A stretch of 14,537 nucleotides of DNA from Patescibacteria group bacterium UBA2023. Lineage in GTDB: Bacteria; Patescibacteriota; Gracilibacteria; BD1-5; UBA2023. Below, piece by piece: positions 7,454 to 14,537 of this stretch; within the stretch, counting starts at the first letter, position 1, and each line of letters starts with the position of its first letter. The stretch covers positions 61,325 to 75,861 of the forward strand of contig DDBV01000029.1 in NCBI GenBank assembly GCA_002335145.1, written 5' to 3'. A model generated the notes under the pieces. The model was not told the DNA's origin and searched no databases. It saw only the letters and a list, made by a program, of their open reading frames with translations. Position numbers and translations under genes: made by a program.

Positions 7454-8326
7454 TTAGTCAGCCTTGAAGAACGAACTCATTTCTGGTTCCGGCTCAGTCT
7501 TCTTCTCAGCCTTCGCAGGCTCCGAATCCACCGGAACCTCAGACTCCTCGACCACGAAAGAAAAGCCAAACGGTGCCGAAACCGGTTCTGGTGAAGAATC
7601 GGCGGAGGATTCGGACTTCTCTGGTTCGAGTACGGCGAGAGATTTTGATTCTGATTCCGGTTCCGATGCGAATCCGAAGCTGAACAAAGGGGAAACCGGT
7701 TCTGGTGAAGAATCAGCGGAGGATTCGGACTTCTCTGGTTCGGATATTTTGGCAGATGCCTCTTCCGGCTGGTCCGCTCCGGGAGATCCGAATGGAGAGG
7801 ATACTGGCGAGGTCTCCGATACGGGCTCGCTCGCCGACACCATGTCCAGTGATGTTTCCTCCGCGTTCTCACTCGGCTTGGCCGTGTCCTCCATTGTGGG
7901 AGATTCCTCCGATACGATCGGGATAGCATCCGAAATCGGTGATGCCACCGACACGGAAGCACTCGATCACACTTCCTCCTGAGAAGACTCCCCCTCCTCG
8001 ATCGAGGTATTACGGGATACCTCCTCCTTGAGGATTTCAAACTCGGTTAGATTACTTGTCGGACGGATTCCATGCATCTCACGCTCAAGCTCGACGTCGA
8101 GATCGTCCTGGGCCGCCTTCATGGCAAGCAGGTCTTTGAGGCGACGCTTTTTGTCTCGTTCGCGGCGACGCTGCCGAAACCCGACAATCCGAATACTCAC
8201 GATCACGCCCACGAGATACACGGCCGCGAAAGCCCCTGTCGCCACGAGCATGGCGAAGAGCGCGAATACTCCCGAACCCGAGAGGAGCGTTGGCGAATAC
8301 GAGAATTGGAATCCGAAAATATCCAT
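7454..8326 (-). CDS. Single-pass membrane protein with long acidic repeat tail, 290 aa (one UGA read as Gly)
   Basis: The ATG at 8326 lies 4 nt after the sortase TAG, implying translational coupling. Earlier in-frame starts exist but would overlap the sortase gene. The frame passes one TGA at 7969-7967 (residue 120) and ends at TAA 7456-7454. Residues 18-46 form one strong membrane segment, followed by a very basic stretch (RQRRRERDKKRR, 51-62), which by the positive-inside rule places the C-terminus in the cytoplasm. Residues 66-119 look helical and charged. Residues 120-290 are low-complexity, dominated by Ser, Glu and Pro, and contain two copies of EPEKSESSADSSPEPVS plus similar FGF-containing units. 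No LPXTG-like sorting signal is seen, so it is not an obvious sortase substrate. A terminator follows. Function is unknown; a membrane anchor or scaffold acting with the sortase is possible. Confidence 0.75.
7578..7628 (-). repeat. 51-bp direct repeat, copy 2 (in gene order)
   Basis: This copy is nearly identical to 7692-7742, with one difference seen (GAATCGGCGG here, GAATCAGCGG there). Copies start 114 nt (38 codons) apart and encode the EPEKSESSADSSPEPVS unit of the acidic tail. Confidence 0.9.
7692..7742 (-). repeat. 51-bp direct repeat, copy 1 (in gene order)
   Basis: This is the partner of the repeat at 7578-7628. Near identity at the DNA level, with no silent drift beyond one base, points to a recent in-frame duplication. 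Confidence 0.9.
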
Positions 8327-8330
8327 AAGA

Positions 8331-9407
8331 CTATTGATCGGTATCGTGATCTGCGGGAATCGCGATCGCAGAAGCTGGGCTATCCGATTGCAGCTCGGCA
8401 AAAACGAGCAGACGGTTCAGACTCGTACCGAGAGGCCAACAGGTCATGAGCGACAGCTCAGCCTTCGTGTCATCCCGCTCGAGCGATTTTACATTTCCTG
8501 GTTTAACAACCTGTTTTTCCCGAACCACGTAGACATACTTCTTCTGGTGGTAGTAGACGATGATTTCATCGCCGAATACGAGCTTATCGAGCATAGCAAA
8601 CACCTGGTTGTATTCCCCCGGAAGCCATGGGTAGTTGGAGCTGTGCCCGAAGATGAAAGCGTTTCCCGTTTGTCCTGGCTGAGCGGTACCAGGATAGCGG
8701 ACAACCCCACGCTCAAGTTCTTTCATAAAGATATTCTCAAGGTTGTTGAAATCAACACCAGAGTTGGCATCAATATCAACAATCGGAATATTTTTTCCGA
8801 TCCTCGGTATGATAATGCGGTTTTCGTAGGGGACGATATCGATGTCGAGCGAAGAGACCTCTGTCGTCTTCATGCCCACGGGCGAGTATGGATTGGTCTC
8901 CCGTATGGCACTGAGCACATCAAGCGAGCGGTCATCGAGAGCCGCAGTTTCGAGCCGCCTTTCGAGAATCTTGGAACGTGCGGTAGATCCGGTGGATGTG
9001 CTGTTGATGTCGGTCGACAAGACAGCGACCTGCGCCTGGGCGATCTGGTGGGTGAGATGCTGTCCGGAAGCTTCGTATCGGCTCGGGTCCATGAAGTTCA
9101 TAGCGAGTTCGGAGTATGCCACGAAGTTGGTCGCGACCTGAAGCACGGCAAACACTCCGGCGGAGACGAGACAGTAGTAGAGCCCGAATCTTACGCCCGA
9201 AAGGATCCGAGCGTATCCTGCAGTAATACCCGTATCGTGTCCTCCGGACGAAGACGGTGAGGATGTTATCTCAACGGTCGATGTATCGTCTTCAGACTCC
9301 TCCGCAAGAAGTGGATCTCCGGCAGGGAGGGATTCGAGCAGTGCGAGCGGATCGGCGGAGGGAATATGGTCGGCGACATTGCCGGCGTTCTGATTCTCTG
9401 GGGACAT
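8331..9407 (-). CDS. Sortase (class D/E-like), 358 aa, membrane-anchored
   Basis: Sortases cleave a C-terminal sorting signal and link surface proteins to the cell wall or to each other outside the membrane. The frame from the ATG at 9407 to TAG 8333-8331 has no in-frame TGA. An acidic N-terminal cytoplasmic part (1-65) is followed by one membrane segment (about 74-93), a linker, and the catalytic beta-barrel (about 190-340). The triad is visible: His255 in FIFGHSSNYPW, Cys323 in LMTCWPLGT, and Arg332 in SLNRLLVFAEL. VVRYPGTAQPGQTGN before the His is typical. It is longer than common sortases (about 200-250) because of the N-terminal tail and the linker (about 95-185). Its operon partner starts 4 nt downstream. 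A promoter lies just upstream and no Shine-Dalgarno site is seen. No LPXTG-type substrate is recognisable in the window. Confidence 0.92.
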   Translation of the reverse strand: MSPENQNAGNVADHIPSADPLALLESLPAGDPLLAEESEDDTSTVEITSSPSSSGGHDTGITAGYARILSGVRFGLYYCLVSAGVFAVLQVATNFVAYSELAMNFMDPSRYEASGQHLTHQIAQAQVAVLSTDINSTSTGSTARSKILERRLETAALDDRSLDVLSAIRETNPYSPVGMKTTEVSSLDIDIVPYENRIIIPRIGKNIPIVDIDANSGVDFNNLENIFMKELERGVVRYPGTAQPGQTGNAFIFGHSSNYPWLPGEYNQVFAMLDKLVFGDEIIVYYHQKKYVYVVREKQVVKPGNVKSLERDDTKAELSLMTCWPLGTSLNRLLVFAELQSDSPASAIAIPADHDTDQ

Positions 9408-9448
9408 TTTGTATGGGTATACGTTGTGTATCTTTCGGACCTACGGAC

Positions 9449-9477
9449 ATGGTACCATAGATTTCCGGACGGGTCAA
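9449..9477 (-). promoter_or_regulatory. Promoter for the sortase operon
   Basis: On the minus strand TTGACC (9477-9472) and TACCAT (9454-9449) are separated by 17 nt. Transcription should start near 9442, giving a leader of about 35 nt before the ATG at 9407. The -35 box directly abuts the terminator of rpsU. Confidence 0.6.
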
Positions 9478-9499
9478 AAAACGCCCCGAAGGGCGTTTT
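9476..9499 (-). terminator. Bidirectional-looking terminator after rpsU
   Basis: A perfect 9-bp stem (AAAACGCCC / GGGCGTTTT) with a 4-nt loop has T runs on both sides. Read on the minus strand it lies about 25 nt after the rpsU TAG and ends in six T residues. Its last bases overlap or touch the sortase -35 box at 9477-9472. Confidence 0.88.
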
Positions 9500-9523
9500 C
9501 TGCGTTCGCGGACGATCAACAGG

Positions 9524-9724
9524 CTACGAAGCTTTGTTGTTGAAGTCCCGGTAGAGTTCGCGAATAATCGCAGACTCCCGCTCGCGACGCTTACTGACGT
9601 TTCGGACGAAACGTCGCTCTCCGCGGAGCTTGTTTCCGAGGCGGGTCTGAAAAAACGTCTTCTTGTACCGGAGTACGAGCTTCTCGTTCGTCTCGCCCTG
9701 CTTCTTGATCGAATACGCGATCAT
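9524..9724 (-). CDS. rpsU: Small ribosomal subunit protein bS21, 66 aa
   Basis: bS21 binds the 30S subunit near the 3' end of 16S rRNA and affects mRNA recruitment. The frame from the ATG at 9724 to TAG 9526-9524 has no TGA. The sequence fits the short basic, helical S21 pattern: GETNEKLVLRYKKTFFQTRLGNKLR, comparable to 'E-x(3)-A-LRRFKR-x(3)-GIL-x-E-x-RRR' in other bacteria, followed by a very basic second helix (RRFVRNVSKRRERESAIIRE). Length matches the family (about 58-71). It is the only gene in the window with a textbook Shine-Dalgarno site (9737-9731), and it has its own promoter and terminator, so it is monocistronic. In many bacteria rpsU starts the rpsU-dnaG-rpoD operon; here it is about 4.4 kb past rpoD on the other strand. 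The family call rests on pattern recognition of a divergent small protein. Confidence 0.72.
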   Translation of the reverse strand: MIAYSIKKQGETNEKLVLRYKKTFFQTRLGNKLRGERRFVRNVSKRRERESAIIRELYRDFNNKAS

Positions 9725-9730
9725 AGGTGT

Positions 9731-9737
9731 CTCCTTT
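9731..9737 (-). promoter_or_regulatory. Strong Shine-Dalgarno site of rpsU
   Basis: On the minus strand AAAGGAG ends 6 nt before the ATG at 9724, an ideal match and spacing. No other gene start in this window has a comparable site; a few show only a stray GAG or AGG. This start is therefore unambiguous. Confidence 0.85.
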
Positions 9738-9759
9738 CTAAGAGAAATAATGCCCGACC

Positions 9760-9786
9760 ATTATATCGATTCGGCCATGGAGTCAA
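9760..9786 (-). promoter_or_regulatory. Promoter for rpsU
   Basis: On the minus strand TTGACT (9786-9781) and a perfect TATAAT (9765-9760) are separated by 15 nt, slightly short. Transcription should start near 9753, giving a leader of about 29 nt that contains the Shine-Dalgarno site. Confidence 0.72.
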
Positions 9787-9814
9787 ATCTTTCTCCCGCC
9801 CCGATAGAACACTC

Positions 9815-12781
9815 CTATCGCGCCGCCCAGAAAGCAGTCTCGAACCGATCGATCCGGAATCGCAACGAATCTGGATCAATATACCCGACACGTGTTTCGA
9901 CCAAGTGCGAGAGCAATCCGCTGCGACGTTCGGAGGTCCCATGGTTCATGGTGTCGAGTATGGTCATCATATCGGCGAGTGTCGCTCCGGCAGACATCTC
10001 CACTCCAAAAAATGGTAACAGATTGGAGAGTAAAAACTGCTGCTCCTCGGCATCGAGTCCGTCTTCCGGATGGAGAGCGACCGCCGGATCGATCCGGCGG
10101 ACTATGGCAAGCACGCGCTCCGTATCGGCACCGAGAAATTGCAGTCCGCACCGCTGAAGAAACTCAAGCGAAGAAACTGCCTGTTCAATCCCATTGCGAC
10201 CGCGTGTCATGTCGATCTTGATTTCGAGCCCCCCAGGTGTCGAGATGGTTCATCGATCAGGATCTATATAGCATGGGGTCGAGGCGGTTGGGGTATCAAC
10301 GATCAGTCGTCCGTCCGCACCGGCTTGGAGTCCGAGATCCCGCGCAGTGGCTCCGGCATTGCTTTGGTTCCCTGCTTGGGATGCTGTTATCTGGAGCGAC
10401 ACCCCGCTTCGAGAAGCAACCCTATCAACGAGTGCGTCTCCGAAGCACCCGGAAGCATATGCCGCCGCGATTTGCGTCTCGGTCTGACGTACCGCTGCCT
10501 CAAACTCCCGATCGGATACCCCCATAATAGCCGCATCTCCAACCGGACTATTCATGAGCGCGAGACTCGCATCTGCCTCAAAGCGGGAAAGAATATCCCG
10601 CCGGAGTGCCTCGCGTTCGTTCGCACCAAGTCCTGTGATACCGGCAATGACTACTTCGAGTTCTTGGCCAAAGAGTCGTCGGATCAGAGGGAGATCGGCA
10701 TGCTTCAGTTTTTTAAGTGCGGCGGCGAGTTGGTCATGTGCATTCTGCTTGATTCGCTCGACAATCATCGCACGAAGCAATGCGATCGACCGCGGATCAT
10801 CCGCCTCCGGCACGGCGATGCCCAGGTGTCGAGCTGCCTCCCGAAGCTGATCACGAGCGGGTGAATTCATTCCCTTTGCATGAAGCTCGTTATTTGCGGA
10901 CTCCCGATCTCGGACAAACGATTTTCCGAGCGCGACGATCGCCTCGCGCAAAGCGGCCGCGAGTTTCGGATTTTTGCGGATGTCCGGGCCGAATACCCCG
11001 AGGAATCGACGAATGTCTTCCGGTCCCATTTCGATCGTCCCAAGCTGAGCGAACATGTCCTGGATCTGAGGAGCGTGATCGAGCAAGAGTCGTCGTTGCG
11101 TGTCGCTGAGCACCAGCGTACGTCCGCGATCCGGAGACTCGAGCAGTCGGCGCAGCCAGTCATGCGAGCGCGGACCACCAGTATCGAGACCAGCCGATAC
11201 GGGAGCACTGGCGCGATACTGGGCCTTGATAGCGACCATCTCACTCACAACGCCGTGTTCGGCACTGTAGATTTCCTGATAAAATCTCTTCCACGCTGGA
11301 GCATCAGGAGTCGATTGGGACATACGATCTTCGATCACCGAGAGGAATCCAGCATCTGCGGTCACAGCAATGCCATATTGTTCGGCAAGATCCCGAAGGG
11401 TTTCGAGAGAGTGATGTTGGTAATCGAAATATACGCCATGGTTGGTCTTCGCCTCGGCCGTGGCATAGTAGGCCCGGAGAATCGTCGCATCCCGTAGCAG
11501 CTCGGACGAAATGAGATGCTCCGAAACGAGCTGAGGACACTCGCGTACCAATCGAGCCATAATCGCCGGATCCATCTGGAGACGAAGCGGAAACATACGG
11601 ATCATGTCGGGGTCCCGCTTGACCGCGCTAACGACCTCCGGGTCGAGGTCTGCTGCGGAAGACACCGTGTTGATTTTCGCGAAAACCGATGCTTTTTCGG
11701 GTGGGAAAAATTTCGATGAATACGAGACCTTGCCGATACGGTCGATTACTGGTTTTCCGGCAATTTCGGGCGCAATCAAATCTCCGGGGAATGACTCCGC
11801 AGGAATATCGAGCTCTCCGAGGAACACCCGCATGTACTCGATATCAGCCCAGCACTCGGGCGGAATCGCGTTACGAATGGTAAGGTACCGACGAGGATCG
11901 TCCGCATTTTTTGTGAAGAGTTTGTCGTTATTGATCGTCACAGCCGCCTGGCGAGCATTGGCGAAGAGTGCTCTCGGACGCATGAATCCGATGACATCGG
12001 TAAGCCTGAACGAGGACGGTGTATCGGATCAGAAATCGTACTGCCCGAGCGCAATGAGCGTAACGATCAAGTCAGAGAGGACCACATCGGAGAGGACCTG
12101 AAAATGCTCGCGACGGACACTGGCCGCCCGCTCACAAAGGAACTGGTGTCGGACCTCCGGCGGCATACCCGCAATAAGACCTGGAGAACGAACGACCTGA
12201 TCGAACACCCAATCAATCTCCTGGCGTTCGGCGCATTTATAAAACGACCACTGTCGAATGATCTGGGTATTCGCTTCCATGGCAAGACGGCGGAATGCTG
12301 GATCGATCTTGAGAGTGTCCGGCACACTGTCAAACGCGCTCGCGTTCGCCTTGATATTCTTGAGATGGAAATTCCATTCGGGCGAGACAGAGACCGCCTC
12401 GATACCAGGGCTCTTCGATCGGGGCGTGCGAGCGGTATATGTCGATACGAGTGCCTGAAGATCGGGCGGCAAGACTGCGAGAATCTCGGGGGAAATCTGG
12501 AGAGTGCCGGGAGCCATGACCGAACGACAGAGTCCGAGAAGCGAGGACACGGTGGAATCTGTACCATGACAGACGTCTCGGTCATACCTATCGAGGCAAT
12601 TGATGAGCTCTCAGAGCTGGGATACGAGAATGTCTCGGGCCTCCTGTTGCGGCAGACTGGCGGATTTCTGGAAATGAGACAGAATGGATCTCGCGGCATT
12701 GCAGCCATCCGCAGGAGTCTGGATGATGATTGGTGCCACCTCCGAAAACGGGGCGGGAACATGCGAAATTTTCGGATTCAT
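9815..12781 (-). CDS. Large helical protein of unknown function, 988 aa, with DUF4116-like repeats (three UGA read as Gly)
   Basis: Starting at the ATG at 12781 (just after an in-frame TAG at 12793-12791), one frame runs through TGAs at 12613-12611, 12031-12029 and 10252-10250 (residues 57, 251 and 844) to TAG 9817-9815. Under the standard code it would break into four pieces. The protein has no signal peptide or membrane segment and looks almost wholly helical. Around residues 380-445 units of about 25 residues recur (DPEVVSAVKRDPDMIRMFP, then DPAIMARLVRECPQLVSE, then DATILRAYYA). A similar pattern appears at about 160-250, including EIDWVFDQVVRSPGLI. These resemble the DUF4116 repeat (charged residue, E/VV, AV, xxNP, L). 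Middle and C-terminal parts (about 480-800 and 860-988) have other helical segments, one with LLPFFGVEMSAGATLADMM. No catalytic motif is recognised. The start has only a weak purine stretch as a ribosome site. It is divergent from the M3 peptidase gene. Confidence 0.78.
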
Positions 12782-12864
12782 GCCTGCTCTCTAATTAAGT
12801 GGAGAAGAAAAGACTCCCTCAAGAGTACCATATTCCGCGAGATGATGCAAAAATCCGACATAGC

Positions 12865-12892
12865 TTCACTCTCGTGGAAAAACAGGTATACT
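12865..12892 (+). promoter_or_regulatory. Promoter for the M3 peptidase gene
   Basis: TTCACT at 12865-12870 and TATACT at 12887-12892 are separated by 16 nt. The start near 12899 gives a leader of about 26 nt before the ATG at 12925. It lies in the 143-nt gap between two divergent genes. For the minus-strand gene I see only a poor candidate (TTGAGG with TAATTA, 19 nt apart). Confidence 0.5.
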
Positions 12893-12924
12893 CCGGTATC
12901 CTGTCTGTATCCGAATCGCCACAC

Positions 12925-14537
12925 ATGCCAACAAACAGCCCCACACTCCTCAACGAACTCGATGCCCAGTATCTCGAACTGCACCACGCCTACGAGACCG
13001 CCTTTTGGCATGATTATATGGGTATGCCGCATTCTGGTCCGGGACTCGCCGAGCATCTCGAGCGACTCGATGCGTACCGGGCCGACCCGCAAAACGCCGC
13101 CCGAGTAGAGGCGGCACTCGCCGACCAAACGACCGGCGGATCCGAGCGAGAATCATTCGAAGCGTGGCGACGGTATTTTTCGCTCTATTCATACTCCCCT
13201 GAATCGCTCACGATCAAAACAAAAATCGCCGAGATCGAAGCTCGAGTGAATACCGAGCAATCGAACTATCCCGGAGGATATACCGATCCGGACACTGGGG
13301 AATTCGTGCCAATGCCGGTCAATGCTGTCGGCCTGCTCATTCGCACGCATTCGGACGCACGCATCCGCAAAGCGGCACACGAGGCGATGGAAACATATTC
13401 GAAGCGGTGGCTCCCAGAGCTCGCAGAACTCATAAGACTCCGAAACGCGCTTGCCAGATCCATCGGATATGCCGACTATTACGACATGCAGGCTCGGCGA
13501 TCCGAGGGCGTATCGGCTGACCGAATATTCTCAATCTTCCAGACTGTCAGGGAACAGCTCTCTGCGGGATACGATGAGGTCCGTGCCCTTGCCCGAACCG
13601 AGCCGGACATTCTCACACCGTGGAATTTCGTCGCGCGGTTCTCGGGGGAATCAAGCCACGCGTCCGATCCGTATTTCCCCATTGAGGAATCGCTCGACCG
13701 ATGGCTCCGATCAATGAATGGACTCGGCGTGGATTTCTCGGAGGGGACGGTCGTTTTCGATCCGTATGATCGCGCCGGCAAACACCGTGGAGGATTTTGT
13801 CACTGGCCTACGCCGGTCCACTATCGTGGCGGTGTCCGGCGTCCGGCGACTGCACAATTCACATGCAATGCCCTCCAAAACGCCATCGGATCTGGTCAGG
13901 AAGCTATTATGACCCTCTTCCATGAAGGCGGACACGCCGCTCACATGCTCGCATGCGGACACCCTGTGACCCCGTACAATGCTGAGTATGCTCCTTCTTC
14001 GGTCGCATGGGCCGAGACGCAGAGCATGTGGTTCGATGGACTCACAGACTCGCTGGCATGGCGGGCACGCTATGCCCATACTCGCGACGGACGCCCGTAT
14101 ACGCCCGAACTGCATCACACGCTCATGAGAATGGAGTCCCCTCTTCGCGTCCATGATATGCTCCGGATCTCGGGCGTAGTCGAGCTCGAACGGCGCATGT
14201 ACTCAGCAAATTTCCTCGATCCTGAGACAATCGAGTGTCTCGCTCGGGAAGTCTGGCTCGAGATTACCCCATGTGATGAGAGTTCGAATCGGCTCCTCTC
14301 GATCCCCCACCTCTACGCATCGGAATCAAGCTGCTACTACCATGGATACGGCCTCGCGCTCATGGGGGTCGCCATGCTCGACCAGACGTTCTTGGGGCGA
14401 TACGGACATAGAACTGACTGCCAGAAAATCGCGTCCGACCTCCGAGCAGGATGGCAGCCCGGCGCAGCAATAGACTTCTTCGATGGGATCGAGCTCGTCA
14501 CCGGACGACCGTTCACACCGGACGATTATATCGATGG
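12925..14537 (+). CDS. M3-family zinc oligopeptidase (oligoendopeptidase F-like), 3' end outside window
   Basis: The frame from the ATG at 12925 stays open to the right edge (537 codons seen) with no TGA. M3 peptidases are cytosolic zinc enzymes that degrade short peptides. The zinc site is clear: FHEGGHAAH (His333, Glu334, His337) with the third ligand Glu364 in VAWAETQSMW, 27 residues after His337, the family spacing. Downstream, SSCYYHGYGLALMG matches the Tyr-rich substrate segment of M3 enzymes. The final visible part (FFDGIELVTGRPFTPDDYI) looks like the usual C-terminus, so only a few residues are probably missing. HEGGH instead of the common HExGH with Phe or Leu is a mild variation. 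No signal peptide is seen. It is transcribed divergently from the 988-aa gene, has its own promoter and lacks a Shine-Dalgarno site. Confidence 0.9.
   Translation, partial: MPTNSPTLLNELDAQYLELHHAYETAFWHDYMGMPHSGPGLAEHLERLDAYRADPQNAARVEAALADQTTGGSERESFEAWRRYFSLYSYSPESLTIKTKIAEIEARVNTEQSNYPGGYTDPDTGEFVPMPVNAVGLLIRTHSDARIRKAAHEAMETYSKRWLPELAELIRLRNALARSIGYADYYDMQARRSEGVSADRIFSIFQTVREQLSAGYDEVRALARTEPDILTPWNFVARFSGESSHASDPYFPIEESLDRWLRSMNGLGVDFSEGTVVFDPYDRAGKHRGGFCHWPTPVHYRGGVRRPATAQFTCNALQNAIGSGQEAIMTLFHEGGHAAHMLACGHPVTPYNAEYAPSSVAWAETQSMWFDGLTDSLAWRARYAHTRDGRPYTPELHHTLMRMESPLRVHDMLRISGVVELERRMYSANFLDPETIECLAREVWLEITPCDESSNRLLSIPHLYASESSCYYHGYGLALMGVAMLDQTFLGRYGHRTDCQKIASDLRAGWQPGAAIDFFDGIELVTGRPFTPDDYID

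Noticed and set aside
8028..9260. Plus-strand open frame (410 codons) opposite the sortase
   Set aside because: The minus strand encodes a sortase with its full His-Cys-Arg triad; the plus frame has no recognisable family and odd composition.
9802..9820. Hairpin CGATAG-N7-CTATCG at the end of the 988-aa gene as a terminator
   Set aside because: The stem is only 6 bp and no T run follows, so termination there is not supported.
1954..12613. In-frame TGAs as true stops in decaying pseudogenes, or as selenocysteine, or as Trp (code 4)
   Set aside because: Frames stay conserved on both sides of every TGA and no other stops or frameshifts appear. No selenoprotein family is involved. The dnaG alignment demands Gly, and Trp is normally encoded by TGG here (for example TWWIRQG in RpoD).
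12104..13108. Plus-strand open frame (334 codons) spanning the divergent gap
   Set aside because: It overlaps two well-supported genes, one on each strand, and covers both their starts and the promoter between them.
1..14537. tRNA-Gly(UCA), CRISPR arrays, insertion sequences, phage genes
   Set aside because: I looked for cloverleaf ends, regularly spaced repeats, transposase motifs and terminal inverted repeats and found none.

Overview
The window reads coherently only if UGA is a sense codon for glycine (genetic code 25). That points to the Patescibacteria/CPR lineages Gracilibacteria or Absconditabacteria (SR1), the bacteria known to use this code. The key site is dnaG: one gene runs from 1861 to 3555 through three in-frame TGAs, and the first (1954-1956) sits where the primase family has the glycine of its 'GLCPFH-EKTPSF' motif. 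Across the window I count 17 in-frame TGAs in 7 of 12 genes. All 11 genes whose 3' end is visible finish at TAG (9) or TAA (2), never TGA. The lineage assignment is an inference from the code, the gene content and the family variants. The DNA looks G+C-moderate, with Leu mostly CTC, Ser TCG and Gly GGA, which is high for the lineages usually linked to this code.

Layout, plus strand, 1-6285: the 3' end of a strand-rich hypothetical gene and its terminator; a 394-aa protein of unknown function; primase (dnaG) and the primary sigma factor (rpoD), the core of the classical macromolecular-synthesis operon; then a 224-aa unknown protein followed 11 nt later by a small DUF177/YceD-like protein, ending at a hairpin terminator.

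Minus strand, 6290-12781 (transcribed right to left): a 988-aa helical protein of unknown function with DUF4116-like repeats; bS21 (rpsU) with its own promoter and a strong Shine-Dalgarno site; a sortase coupled to a membrane protein with a long acidic repetitive cytoplasmic tail; and a FemAB-type aminoacyltransferase. Sortase and FemAB both act on the cell envelope and suggest a Gram-positive-like wall. Plus strand, 12925 to the end: an M3-family zinc oligopeptidase, divergent from the 988-aa gene and cut by the window edge.

Most genes have a short inferred leader (about 14-35 nt from a recognisable -10 box) and no Shine-Dalgarno site. rpsU is the exception, which raises the possibility of bS21-linked autoregulation as described in Bacteroidota. 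I see no tRNA, rRNA, CRISPR array, insertion sequence or phage gene, and no gene-free stretch longer than about 160 nt.
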